A DNA stretch of 21,647 bases from Candidatus Omnitrophota bacterium (GTDB lineage Bacteria; Omnitrophota; Gorgyraeia; Aquiviventales; Aquiviventaceae): NCBI GenBank assembly GCA_016206685.1, contig JACQRB010000035.1:1-21647 (forward strand), read 5' to 3'. A program made the position numbers and the translations under genes. Positions within the stretch are counted from its first letter, which is position 1. Every line of letters begins with the position of its first letter. The notes under the pieces were generated by a model, which made no database searches, had not been told where the DNA came from, and worked only from the letters and a program-made list of their open reading frames with translations. Of the stretch, positions 13,691-20,201 are shown in pieces.

Positions 13691-14083
13691 TTATGAGGAC
13701 AAAACGGGGGCCCAGGTTTCTTCGGAGAAATCAAACGGTTTGGTGACGTAGCCGCAGGCGCCGTAGGCGCGGGCTTTGCCCCGCAGCTCGAGATGGGGCA
13801 ACCCGGTGATCATGACGACTTTCGCGCCCGGACAGAGCGCTTTGACGCGCCGCAGGACTTCAATCCCGGAGAGGCCAGGCAGGAGAATATCCAGGATCAC
13901 GACCTCCGGCGAGACCGTGGCCAGGCGATCCAGGGCTTGCTCTCCGCTGAACGCCGAGGTGACGGCAAACCCTCTCGAGTTGAAAAACTGCTCCAGGCAC
14001 TCGCAGATGTCGTGGTCGTCGTCCACGACCAGCAGCCGCCGCTTGACGTTCCTGTCCGTCTCCGGGTCCCCGTCTCCTGACAT
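13691..14083 (-). CDS. single-domain response regulator (receiver 3 of the cluster)
   Basis: A 130-aa stand-alone receiver domain. The acidic cluster D21-D22-D23, phosphoacceptor D65 in I-L-D-I-L-L-P-G, T93 in M-I-T-G and K115 in T-K-P-F-D-F are all intact. There is no output domain, only a short tail after the last helix. A GAGG lies upstream of the ATG at 14083. It is the last gene of the message that passes through the c-di-GMP riboswitch. Its 3' end is convergent with the PpiD-like gene, the stops being 1 nt apart. It is clearly paralogous to the other two receivers in this cluster. Confidence 0.92.
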   Translation of the reverse strand: MSGDGDPETDRNVKRRLLVVDDDHDICECLEQFFNSRGFAVTSAFSGEQALDRLATVSPEVVILDILLPGLSGIEVLRRVKALCPGAKVVMITGLPHLELRGKARAYGACGYVTKPFDFSEETWAPVLSS

Positions 14084-14099
14084 CCACGCCTCGTGTGGG

Positions 14100-14127
14100 G
14101 CCTGACGCGCGCCGGGGCTCGTCAGGC
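14100..14127 (-). other. 8-bp hairpin at the receiver 2/3 junction
   Basis: GCCTGACG (14100-14107) and CGTCAGGC (14120-14127) are perfectly complementary around 12 nt and include the stop codon of the upstream receiver gene. No U-run follows, so it is more likely an mRNA-stability or processing structure than a terminator. Confidence 0.45.
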
Positions 14128-14487
14128 GTCCCGGTCAGTCTGAAGCACCTCCGCCCAGGTCTGATCCGAGAAATCAAAGGGCTTCACGATATACCCGCAG
14201 GCGCCGTAGGCCTTGGCGTCGAGCTGCGGCTCATCATCCTCCACGGCCGTCACCATGACGATCTTCGCCTGAGGACAGAGCTCCCTGGCGCGCTTGAGGA
14301 CCTCGGTCCCAGGCAGATCGGGCAGGCGCATGTCGAGCAGGATGACATCCGCCGGCTCATCCATCAACCGTTCCAGCGCTTCCCCGCCGCTCAACGCGAA
14401 GCGGACCGCCAACCCTTTCGCGCTGAAAAACTGCGCCAGGCACTCGCACAGTTTTGGCTCATCGTCGACGATGAGCATCCGCCGCAT
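14122..14487 (-). CDS. single-domain response regulator (receiver 2, first gene behind the riboswitch)
   Basis: A 121-aa receiver-only protein. Key residues are intact: D8-D9-E10, phosphoacceptor D52 in L-L-D-M-R-L-P-D, T80 in M-V-T-A and K102 in V-K-P-F-D-F-S. The start at 14487 is set by GGAGG 6 nt upstream; an in-frame ATG at 14502 precedes that site and would bury it. The gene begins about 14 nt after the U-tract of the riboswitch terminator, so its expression should depend on antitermination. Stand-alone receivers of this type usually act through protein contact, as CheY does, or as phosphorelay intermediates; the partner is not encoded here. Confidence 0.93.
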   Translation of the reverse strand: MRRMLIVDDEPKLCECLAQFFSAKGLAVRFALSGGEALERLMDEPADVILLDMRLPDLPGTEVLKRARELCPQAKIVMVTAVEDDEPQLDAKAYGACGYIVKPFDFSDQTWAEVLQTDRDA

Positions 14488-14500
14488 CAGGTTCCTCCAC

Positions 14501-14543
14501 ATAAAATAAAATGGGCTGCTGACTCTTCTGGAGTCGGCAGCCC
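14501..14543 (-). terminator. intrinsic terminator (expression platform of the riboswitch)
   Basis: On the minus strand GGGCTGCCGACTC and GAGTCAGCAGCCC form a 13-bp stem (one G-U pair) with a 5-nt loop CAGAA, followed by ATTTTATTTTAT. The first nucleotides of the 5' arm are also the 3' strand of the aptamer's closing helix, so the two structures exclude each other. Confidence 0.93.
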
Positions 14544-14613
14544 GACGAACCGTTGACTGGTTTCGCGGCTTTGCGCCCCATCCTTACGGATGGTTTGCCT
14601 TTTTCGCCTCCGA
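14534..14613 (-). promoter_or_regulatory. cyclic-di-GMP-I (GEMM-I) riboswitch aptamer
   Basis: The RNA carries the class hallmarks in order. The closing strand UCGGAGGC is followed by AAAAAGGCAAACC. A hairpin AUCC-GUAA-GGAU comes next, with a GNRA loop. Then GGGGCGCAAAGCC is followed by a second hairpin (CGAA-CC/GG-UUCG), and GGGCUGCCGA returns to close the first helix. A G is present at the position equivalent to Vc2 G20, which favours c-di-GMP over cGAMP. Closing the first helix uses nucleotides needed by the terminator, so ligand binding should allow read-through into the two downstream receiver genes (an ON switch). Confidence 0.93.
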
Positions 14614-14618
14614 ACGTA

Positions 14619-14648
14619 AGTGTGCCTGATCCGCTCCCGCGGTGTCAA
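14619..14648 (-). promoter_or_regulatory. possible promoter for the riboswitch leader
   Basis: A perfect -35 TTGACA (14643-14648) overlaps the stop codon of the upstream receiver gene. An 18-nt spacer leads to a poor -10, CACACT (14619-14624). The start would fall near 14612, exactly where the aptamer begins. This fit supports the promoter, but the -10 is weak and read-through from upstream is the alternative. Confidence 0.4.
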
Positions 14649-15025
14649 GAGGGGAGAGCAACAGGCCCCGCCAACATGGACCACACCGGATCCGAGAAGT
14701 CGAACGGCTTGGTCACATAGGCATCGGCCCCGTGCAGGCGGGCCTTGGCGCGCAGCGCCTCATCTTCCAGCCCGGTCAGCATGGCCACCTTGGCGTTGGG
14801 GAAGCGCCGCTTGGCCTGCTTGAGGACTTCGATCCCATGGATCCCGGGGAGCAAGATGTCGATCAGCACCACGTCGAATGCCTCCTCCTGGAGCCGTGCC
14901 AACGCCTGCTCCCCGCTGAAGGCCAGCGCCACCGCCAAGCCCCGGGAGACGAAGAAGCGCTCCAGGACCTGACCAACCGCCTGCTCGTCATCCACGATCA
15001 ACACCCGACGCTGTTCCTGGCCCAT
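14645..15025 (-). CDS. single-domain response regulator (receiver 1, upstream of the riboswitch)
   Basis: A 126-aa receiver-only protein with D12-D13-E14, phosphoacceptor D56 in L-I-D-I-L-L-P-G, T84 in M-L-T-G and K106 in T-K-P-F-D-F. It starts 11 nt after the nrdR stop with AGGAGG 7 nt before the ATG, so it can be translated from the nrdR message. Similarity to the other two receivers is strong throughout (F-F-x-S-R-G, A-F-S-G-E-Q-A-L, K-P-F-D-F-S), implying tandem duplication. Unlike them it is not behind the riboswitch. No histidine kinase is encoded in the window. Confidence 0.93.
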   Translation of the reverse strand: MGQEQRRVLIVDDEQAVGQVLERFFVSRGLAVALAFSGEQALARLQEEAFDVVLIDILLPGIHGIEVLKQAKRRFPNAKVAMLTGLEDEALRAKARLHGADAYVTKPFDFSDPVWSMLAGPVALPS

Positions 15026-15036
15026 GCGAGGCCCTC

Positions 15037-15498
15037 CTATCTGGTCTTCTTCGCCAGCATTTCATTCAACTCGCGGATGAATTGCTCGGCGTCCTTGAAT
15101 TCCCGGTAGACGGAAGCGAAGCGCACGTAGGCCACCGGATCGAGGTCGCGCAAGCGCTGCATCAGGCGCTCGCCGATCTCGCGGGAGGGCGCCTCGCGCT
15201 CGAAACTGCGCGAGAGCTCTTGTTCGATCTCATCCGCCAGCTGCTCGATCCGGTCCATGCTGATGGGGCGTTTCTCGCAGGCCTTCGTGAGGCCGCTGAG
15301 GAGCTTGTTGCGGTCAAACGGCTCGCGGCGCCCGTCCTTCTTGATGACCATCAAGGGCTGTTCCTCGACGTGCTCATAGGTGGTGAAGCGCTTGCCGCAG
15401 GCAAGGCACTCGCGCCGGCGGCGGATCGCCACACCCTCGGCGCTCGTGCGCGAGTCCACCACTTTATGCTCCGGATGGCCGCAGAACGGACATTTCAT
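15037..15498 (-). CDS. nrdR: transcriptional repressor NrdR
   Basis: NrdR senses ATP/dATP and represses ribonucleotide reductase genes. The protein is 153 aa, the standard length. The N-terminal zinc ribbon has C3-P-F-C6 and C34-L-A-C37, with the V-V-D-S-R and R-R-R-R-E-C-L-A-C-G-K-R-F-T-T-Y-E sequences typical of the family. The ATP-cone domain spans about 49-139 (V-I-K-K-D-G-R-R-E-P-F-D and Y-V-R-F-A-S-V-Y-R-E-F). The ATG overlaps the glyA stop (ATGA). A glyA-nrdR linkage is widespread in bacteria. Confidence 0.97.
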   Translation of the reverse strand: MKCPFCGHPEHKVVDSRTSAEGVAIRRRRECLACGKRFTTYEHVEEQPLMVIKKDGRREPFDRNKLLSGLTKACEKRPISMDRIEQLADEIEQELSRSFEREAPSREIGERLMQRLRDLDPVAYVRFASVYREFKDAEQFIRELNEMLAKKTR

Positions 15499-16739
15499 CG
15501 CAGCTCCGGATACAACGGGAAGCGCTCGACGAGCTCAGCCACCCCCCGCCGGACCGCCTCGAGGGCCGCCGCGTCCGTCCGATGCGACAACGCCTGGTCA
15601 ATGAGCTCGGCGATGCGGACCATGTCGGGCTCTTTCATGCCGCGCGTGGTGACGGCGGGCGTGCCCAGGCGAATCCCGCTGGCCTTGCCGGGGGGGAGCG
15701 GATCAAACGGAATGGCGTTTTTGTTGACGGTGATGCGCGCCTGCTCGAGCGCCTCTTGCGCGTCTTTGCCGGTGAGTCCCTTGGGGGTGAGATCCACCAG
15801 CAGCAGGTGGTTGTCCGTCCCACCGGAGACGATGCGATAGCCTCGCGAGGCCAGCGCCGAGGCGAGCGCCCTCGCATTGGCGACGATCTGCCGCTGATAC
15901 GCCTTGAACGACGGGCTCAGGGCCTCTTTGAAACACACCGCCTTGGCCGCGATCACGTGCATGAGCGGCCCGCCCTGAATGCCCGGGAACACCGCCGAAT
16001 CGATGGCCTTGGCAAAGGGCTGCTTGCACAGGATGAAGCCGCCGCGCGGGCCGCGCAGGGTCTTGTGCGTCGTTGACGTCACAAACTCGGCATACGGCGT
16101 CGGGTTGGGATGGATGCCGGCGGCGGCCAGCCCGGCAAAATGCGCCATGTCCACCAACAAGAGCGCGCCCACCTCGTCGCAGATCCGCCGGAACCGCGCG
16201 AAGTCCAGCACGCGCGGGTAGGCCGAATAGCCGGCCACGATCAGCTTCGGCCTGTGCTCGCGCGCGAGACCGTCCACCTCATCGTAATCAATCTGCTCGG
16301 TCGTCTTGCTGACGCCGTAGGGGATGATGGTGAAGTACTTGCCGGAGAAATTCTTCGGGTGCCCGTGCGAGAGGTGCCCGCCGTGGGCCAGGCTCATCGC
16401 CAGGATCTTGTCTTGCGGCTGGAGCGCGGCGTAGAGCACCGCGATGTTGGCCTCGGTGCCCGAGTGGGGCTGGACGTTGGCATGCTCGGCCCCGAAGAGG
16501 GCTTTCACCCGGTCGATGGCCAGCTGCTCGGCCGCGTCGACGAACTCACAGCCTCCGTACCAGCGCGCGCGCGGATAGCCTTCCGCGTACTTGTTCGTCA
16601 GCACCGACCCTTGCGCTTCCAAGACGGCGGGGCTGGTGAAGTTCTCCGAGGCGATCAGCTCCAGATGCTCGTGCTGGCGCCGCAGCTCCCGCTGCACCGC
16701 CTCGTAGACTTCTGGATCTACCTGTTGAAGATATCGCAT
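15495..16739 (-). CDS. glyA: serine hydroxymethyltransferase
   Basis: This PLP enzyme interconverts serine and glycine and charges tetrahydrofolate with one-carbon units, which the neighbouring purine genes consume. Length is 414 aa, normal for the family. Seen are the L-I-A-S-E-N-F-T-S motif near 28, Y-A-E-G-Y-P near 51, H-S-G-T-E-A-N near 92, D-M-A-H-F-A-G-L near 197, and the PLP lysine K226 in T-S-T-T-H-K-T-L-R-G-P-R-G-G. The ATG at 16739 lies 23 nt after the rpiB stop with only a weak G-rich ribosome-binding site. Its stop overlaps the nrdR start. Confidence 0.97.
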   Translation of the reverse strand: MRYLQQVDPEVYEAVQRELRRQHEHLELIASENFTSPAVLEAQGSVLTNKYAEGYPRARWYGGCEFVDAAEQLAIDRVKALFGAEHANVQPHSGTEANIAVLYAALQPQDKILAMSLAHGGHLSHGHPKNFSGKYFTIIPYGVSKTTEQIDYDEVDGLAREHRPKLIVAGYSAYPRVLDFARFRRICDEVGALLLVDMAHFAGLAAAGIHPNPTPYAEFVTSTTHKTLRGPRGGFILCKQPFAKAIDSAVFPGIQGGPLMHVIAAKAVCFKEALSPSFKAYQRQIVANARALASALASRGYRIVSGGTDNHLLLVDLTPKGLTGKDAQEALEQARITVNKNAIPFDPLPPGKASGIRLGTPAVTTRGMKEPDMVRIAELIDQALSHRTDAAALEAVRRGVAELVERFPLYPELR

Positions 16740-16762
16740 GATTCCCGTCCAGAGGACAGAGG

Positions 16763-17260
16763 TCAGATCCCTTTCTGACTTCTGATTTCTGTCTTCTGAC
16801 TTCTGGACAACCTCCGCTCAATCGCTTCGATTTGACGGACGCGCCGCTCGTGGCGTCCTCCCGCCTCGAATTCGGCGCGAAACCACGTCTGCACAATCCG
16901 GCTCGCCGCCTTCACGGTGAGCTTCTCCGCCCCCAGGACCAGCACATTGGCGTCGTTGTGGCCGCGGCTGCGCTGGGCGTCGAAGGCATCATGGCAGACG
17001 GCCGCCCGGATCCCGCGGACTTTGTTCGCGACCATCGCGATCCCGATCCCGGACTTGCACAACAGCACGCCGCGCTCGAACGTCCCGCTCGCCACCGCCG
17101 AGGCGACCTTCAAGCCGATCGCCGGGTAGTCGCAGGGCTGCGGCGAGTGCGTCCCCAAGTCCGCCACCTCGTAGCCCATGCCCTGCACGCACGCGATCAC
17201 CTTCGCTTTCAACGCGAAGCCCCCGTGATCGGCCCCGATGGCCACGCGCGGACGTCTCAT
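16763..17260 (-). CDS. rpiB: ribose 5-phosphate isomerase B
   Basis: RpiB interconverts ribulose 5-phosphate and ribose 5-phosphate, supplying the PRPP synthetase substrate. The protein is 165 aa, slightly longer than usual (about 145-150). Signature parts are A-I-G-A-D-H-G-G-F near residue 7, the D-Y-P-A-I-G segment, the catalytic Cys loop L-L-C-K-S-G-I-G (many homologues have CGTGIG), R-A-A-V-C-H-D, and G-H-N-D-A-N-V-L-V-L-G. The last ~14 residues (S-R-S-Q-K-T-E-I-R-S-Q-K) are encoded by a 7-nt tandem repeat and do not look native, so the original stop was probably lost. The ATG overlaps the phosphatase stop (ATGA). Confidence 0.95.
   Translation of the reverse strand: MRRPRVAIGADHGGFALKAKVIACVQGMGYEVADLGTHSPQPCDYPAIGLKVASAVASGTFERGVLLCKSGIGIAMVANKVRGIRAAVCHDAFDAQRSRGHNDANVLVLGAEKLTVKAASRIVQTWFRAEFEAGGRHERRVRQIEAIERRLSRSQKTEIRSQKGI
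16773..16807. repeat. five 7-nt tandem repeats at the rpiB 3' end
   Basis: Plus-strand units are TTCTGAC, TTCTGAT, TTCTGTC, TTCTGAC and TTCTGGA, contiguous. They encode the final residues of RpiB. Related CAGAGGA/CAGAGGT units continue toward 16750. The period is 7, so each unit gained or lost shifts the reading frame. Confidence 0.8.
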
Positions 17261-17769
17261 CCCGCTTTCCGGGAGGACGTCAGGGCCTGGGCGACGCGCT
17301 CCACGGCCTCCCGGATCGTCGCAAAACAGATTTCGTAGACTTCGGCGGGTTTGCCGATCGGATCCGGGACGATCGCCTGATCCTCTGGAAGCCGCTCCGG
17401 AAGCCCGAATGTTTTCAACAGGTGCACCTTCTCTTTCGCCTCCGGCACCCGCCGCAGGATCTCCTCCCGATGCAGCGGTTCCATCACGAAGATCCACGTC
17501 GTCTGGCGAATCAGATTGTCGCTCAGGCGCCTGGCCATGTGGCCGGAGTAGTCCACGCCTTCTTGTTGGAGCAACCGCACGGTCTCTTTGGAGGCGGGCA
17601 TCCCCTCAATGGCGAACACGCCGGCGGAGAGCACCTCAACCGGCTCCGCCAGGCGCTGCTCCAACTGCTTCAGCCGATGCTGCAGCAAGCCCTGCGCCAT
17701 GACGCTGCGGCAGCTATTGCCCGTGCACACAAACAGCACGCGCTTCGGCACGGGTGAAGGCCGGCTCAC
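17257..17769 (-). CDS. low-molecular-weight protein-tyrosine/arginine phosphatase
   Basis: A ~165-170-aa member of the LMW-PTP family. The P-loop V-C-T-G-N-S-C-R-S near the N-terminus has catalytic Cys and Arg (C-x5-R), and the general acid Asp is in V-P-D-P-I-G. In Bacillus subtilis the same neighbourhood (sua5/ywlC, ywlE, rpiB/ywlF, glyA) holds the protein-arginine phosphatase YwlE. YwlE has Thr where this protein has Ser in the P-loop, so substrate preference cannot be decided. The start is uncertain. GTG at 17769 follows the tsaC stop after 1 nt, while GTG at 17751 gives a tighter N-terminus with GAGGTGA 14 nt upstream. Its stop overlaps the rpiB ATG. Confidence 0.9.
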   Translation of the reverse strand: MSRPSPVPKRVLFVCTGNSCRSVMAQGLLQHRLKQLEQRLAEPVEVLSAGVFAIEGMPASKETVRLLQQEGVDYSGHMARRLSDNLIRQTTWIFVMEPLHREEILRRVPEAKEKVHLLKTFGLPERLPEDQAIVPDPIGKPAEVYEICFATIREAVERVAQALTSSRKAG

Positions 17770-17770
17770 C

Positions 17771-18379
17771 TCACGCAACGGCTGCACGGAGGGCCTCGGG
17801 GGCAATCGCCCCTTCCCGCAAAATCTCCAGGCGCCCATCCAGGACTGACACGACGGTTGATTCGCGCCCGATCGGCGTGGGACCGGCGTCCAACACGCAG
17901 GCCGCCTGCCCGTCAAGCGCCTCGAGCGCCTCCCTGGCATCCGTCGGCGGCGGGAAGCCCGAGCGGTTGGCGCTGGGGGCGACCACCGGCCGCTGGCAAC
18001 GGCGCAGCAACGCCTGCGCGACCGGATGGCTGGGCAGCCGAAACCCCACGCTGCCACGGCCCTTGGCAGGCATGACGATGGTGAGCGGGCCCGGCCAGAA
18101 CCGTTCCATCAACCGGCTCGCCAACGGAGGCACCGCCTCCACGAACGACAGGATCTGCGCCGGGTCGTAGAGATGGATGGAGTACGGTTTCTCCGGGGGC
18201 CGGCCCTTGACCCGGTTCAGCCGCTCGATCGCGCCCGGATTCGTCGCATCAGCCGCCAACCCGTAGACCGTCTCGGTCGGAAACGCGACCAGCCCTCCCT
18301 CGCAGATGATCCGGCCCGCCTCCTCGATGAGGGAGGGCTCCGGATGGCTGGGATTCACCGTCAGGATGCGAGGCGTCAT
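17771..18379 (-). CDS. tsaC: L-threonylcarbamoyladenylate synthase (TsaC/Sua5/YrdC)
   Basis: This enzyme makes threonylcarbamoyl-AMP from threonine, bicarbonate and ATP for the t6A37 tRNA modification. The 202-aa length fits the short TsaC/YrdC form without the extra Sua5 domain. Conserved parts are G-G-L-V-A-F-P-T-E-T-V-Y-G-L near residue 28, K-G-R-P-x-E-K-P near 58, W-P-G-P-L-T-I-V near 94, and P-V-V-A-P-S-A-N-R-S-G near 130. A late G-R-E-S-T-V-V-S motif closes the series. The ATG overlaps the purE stop (ATGA). Confidence 0.95.
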   Translation of the reverse strand: MTPRILTVNPSHPEPSLIEEAGRIICEGGLVAFPTETVYGLAADATNPGAIERLNRVKGRPPEKPYSIHLYDPAQILSFVEAVPPLASRLMERFWPGPLTIVMPAKGRGSVGFRLPSHPVAQALLRRCQRPVVAPSANRSGFPPPTDAREALEALDGQAACVLDAGPTPIGRESTVVSVLDGRLEILREGAIAPEALRAAVA

Positions 18380-18918
18380 GAAGGTCGTTGGGCCTGGAGT
18401 GAGCGATCCGCTTTCAAGACCTTCGTGGACAAGCGGCGTTTGTAGGCGGCGAGCCGCTGCGCCAGGGCGGCATCGCGCACCGCGAGGATCTGCACGGCCA
18501 GGAGCGCGGCGTTGAACGCGTTGCCCACGGCGACCGTCGCCACCGGCACCCCGCGCGGCATCTGCACCGTCGAGAGCAGGCTGTCGAGCCCGCCGGCTAA
18601 TTTCGTTTCAATCGGCACCCCGATCACCGGCAAGGTGGTGTGGGAGGCGACCGCCCCGGCCAGATGCGCCGCGCCCCCCGCCCCGGCGATGAACACCTTG
18701 ATCCCCCGCCGCGGGGCCCGCTCGACGTAGCGCAGCAACTCCCCCGGCGTGCGGTGCGCCGAGAGCACGCGGACATCGTAGGCGATGCCGAATTCCTTGA
18801 GGGCCTGCGCCGCCTGCTCGAACGTCGGCCAGTCGGAATCGGAGCCCATGAGCATCGCCACCACGGGCGTTCGCGCCGCGCGTGAGCGGGTCCGCTTGGG
18901 GGTCGGGGTGCGTGCCAT
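18376..18918 (-). CDS. purE: N5-carboxyaminoimidazole ribonucleotide mutase
   Basis: Class I PurE moves the carboxyl group of N5-CAIR to give CAIR in purine synthesis. The protein is 180 aa with the start at 18918, where ATG overlaps the purD stop (TGATG). GTG at 18921 would add one residue. Visible are G-S-D-S-D-W-P-T near residue 25, S-A-H-R-T-P near 54, A-G-A-G-G-A-A-H-L-A-G near 76 and P-V-I-G-V-P near 95. A ~17-residue Arg/Lys-rich extension precedes the domain. PurK is not in the window. Confidence 0.96.
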   Translation of the reverse strand: MARTPTPKRTRSRAARTPVVAMLMGSDSDWPTFEQAAQALKEFGIAYDVRVLSAHRTPGELLRYVERAPRRGIKVFIAGAGGAAHLAGAVASHTTLPVIGVPIETKLAGGLDSLLSTVQMPRGVPVATVAVGNAFNAALLAVQILAVRDAALAQRLAAYKRRLSTKVLKADRSLQAQRPS

Positions 18919-20201
18919 CACTTGCTCACCGGCTTTTTCAAGGCGCGCCAGGCGATGTCCTTGCGGTACGTCATGCCCTCGAACTGGATCCCGGATACCG
19001 CGTCGTAGACTTTCTTCACGGCCGCCTCCAGGTCCGCGTCCCAGGCCACCACGTTGAGCACGCGCCCGCCCCAGCTGATGACGCGATCCCGCTCCCGCCG
19101 CGTGCCCGCGTGAAAGACCACGACATCCTGCCGGTCCTGGAAGGCCTCCAGCCCCTTGATCTCCTTGCCGATGGCGAACTCACCCGGATAGCCGCCCGAC
19201 GCCAGCACGACGCAGGCGCACGCGCCCTCTTCCCAGCGGCAGCGCGGCTGGGAGAGGCGCCCTTCCACCGCGTCGTCCAACAGCGGCACCAGGTCGTCCT
19301 TCAGCAGCGGCAGGATCGCCTGCAGCTCAGGATCGCCGAAGCGCACGTTGAACTCCAGCACCTTCGGGCCTTCGGCGGTGATGATCAGCCCGGCGTAGAG
19401 CACCCCCTTGAATGCGATCCCCTCCGCGACCAACCCCTTCAGCGTCGGCTGAATGACGTGTTCCATGACCTGCTTCGCCACCGCCTCGGTCACCACCGGC
19501 GCCGGGGCGTAGGCGCCCATCCCGCCGGTGTTGGGACCTTTGTCGTGATCCAGCAAGCGCTTGTGGTCCTGGGCGGCCGCCAGCGGCACCGCCGTCGTGC
19601 CGTCGGTGATGACGAGGAACGACGCCTCTTCCCCCTCCAGTTTTTCTTCGACGACGATCCGCTCGCCGGCTTGCTTGAAAATCCGGTCCTCCATCAACAA
19701 GTCAATGGCCCCCAGCGCTTCGCTCAAGGTGCTGGCGATGATCGTCCCTTTGCCGCCGCACAGGCCATCCGCCTTGACGACGATCGGGGCGCCCAGCTGG
19801 CGCACGTAGGCGCGCGCGGCCTGCGGATCATCGAAGACCGCGAACCCGGCCGTCGGCACGTGATACTTCTTCATGAGGTTCTTGGCGAAGGCCTTGCTGG
19901 ATTCCAGGCGCGCCGCGGCTTTGGTGGGGCCGAAGATCCGCAGGCCCCGCTTCTCGAACACGTCCACGATGCCCTTGGCCAGCGTCCCCTCCGGGCCCAC
20001 GATCGTCAGGTCCACGTCTTTCGTCTCGGCAAACTCCGCCAGCGCCTCGAGATCCTCGGCGCCGATATCCACCAGCTCGGCCAATTGGCCGATGCCGCCG
20101 TTGCCCGGCGCGCAGTAGAGCGCATCCACCTCCGGCGACTGGCTCAGCTTCCAGAGCAGCGCGTGCTCCCGTCCCCCCGATCCGACCACCAAGACTTTCA
20201 T
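18918..20201 (-). CDS. purD: phosphoribosylamine-glycine ligase (GAR synthetase)
   Basis: PurD joins phosphoribosylamine and glycine in the second purine step. With the ATG at 20201 it is 427 aa, the family norm. The N-domain begins M-K-V-L-V-V-G-S-G-G-R-E-H-A-L-L-W-K and has C-A-P-G-N-G-G-I. The ATP-grasp part includes V-V-K-A-D-G-L-C-G-G-K-G, E-E-K-L-E-G-E-E-A-S-F, the D-H-K-R-L-L-D-H-D-K-G-P-N-T-G-G-M-G-A-Y block, and F-N-V-R-F-G-D-P-E. The start is supported by AAAGGAG upstream and by the ATGA overlap with the purM stop. A longer in-frame opening up to 20294 lies inside purM and is not used. Confidence 0.97.
   Translation of the reverse strand: MKVLVVGSGGREHALLWKLSQSPEVDALYCAPGNGGIGQLAELVDIGAEDLEALAEFAETKDVDLTIVGPEGTLAKGIVDVFEKRGLRIFGPTKAAARLESSKAFAKNLMKKYHVPTAGFAVFDDPQAARAYVRQLGAPIVVKADGLCGGKGTIIASTLSEALGAIDLLMEDRIFKQAGERIVVEEKLEGEEASFLVITDGTTAVPLAAAQDHKRLLDHDKGPNTGGMGAYAPAPVVTEAVAKQVMEHVIQPTLKGLVAEGIAFKGVLYAGLIITAEGPKVLEFNVRFGDPELQAILPLLKDDLVPLLDDAVEGRLSQPRCRWEEGACACVVLASGGYPGEFAIGKEIKGLEAFQDRQDVVVFHAGTRRERDRVISWGGRVLNVVAWDADLEAAVKKVYDAVSGIQFEGMTYRKDIAWRALKKPVSK

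Noticed and set aside
16750..16810. Period-7 tract near rpiB as a CRISPR array or leader
   Set aside because: Units are 7 nt and contiguous with no spacers.
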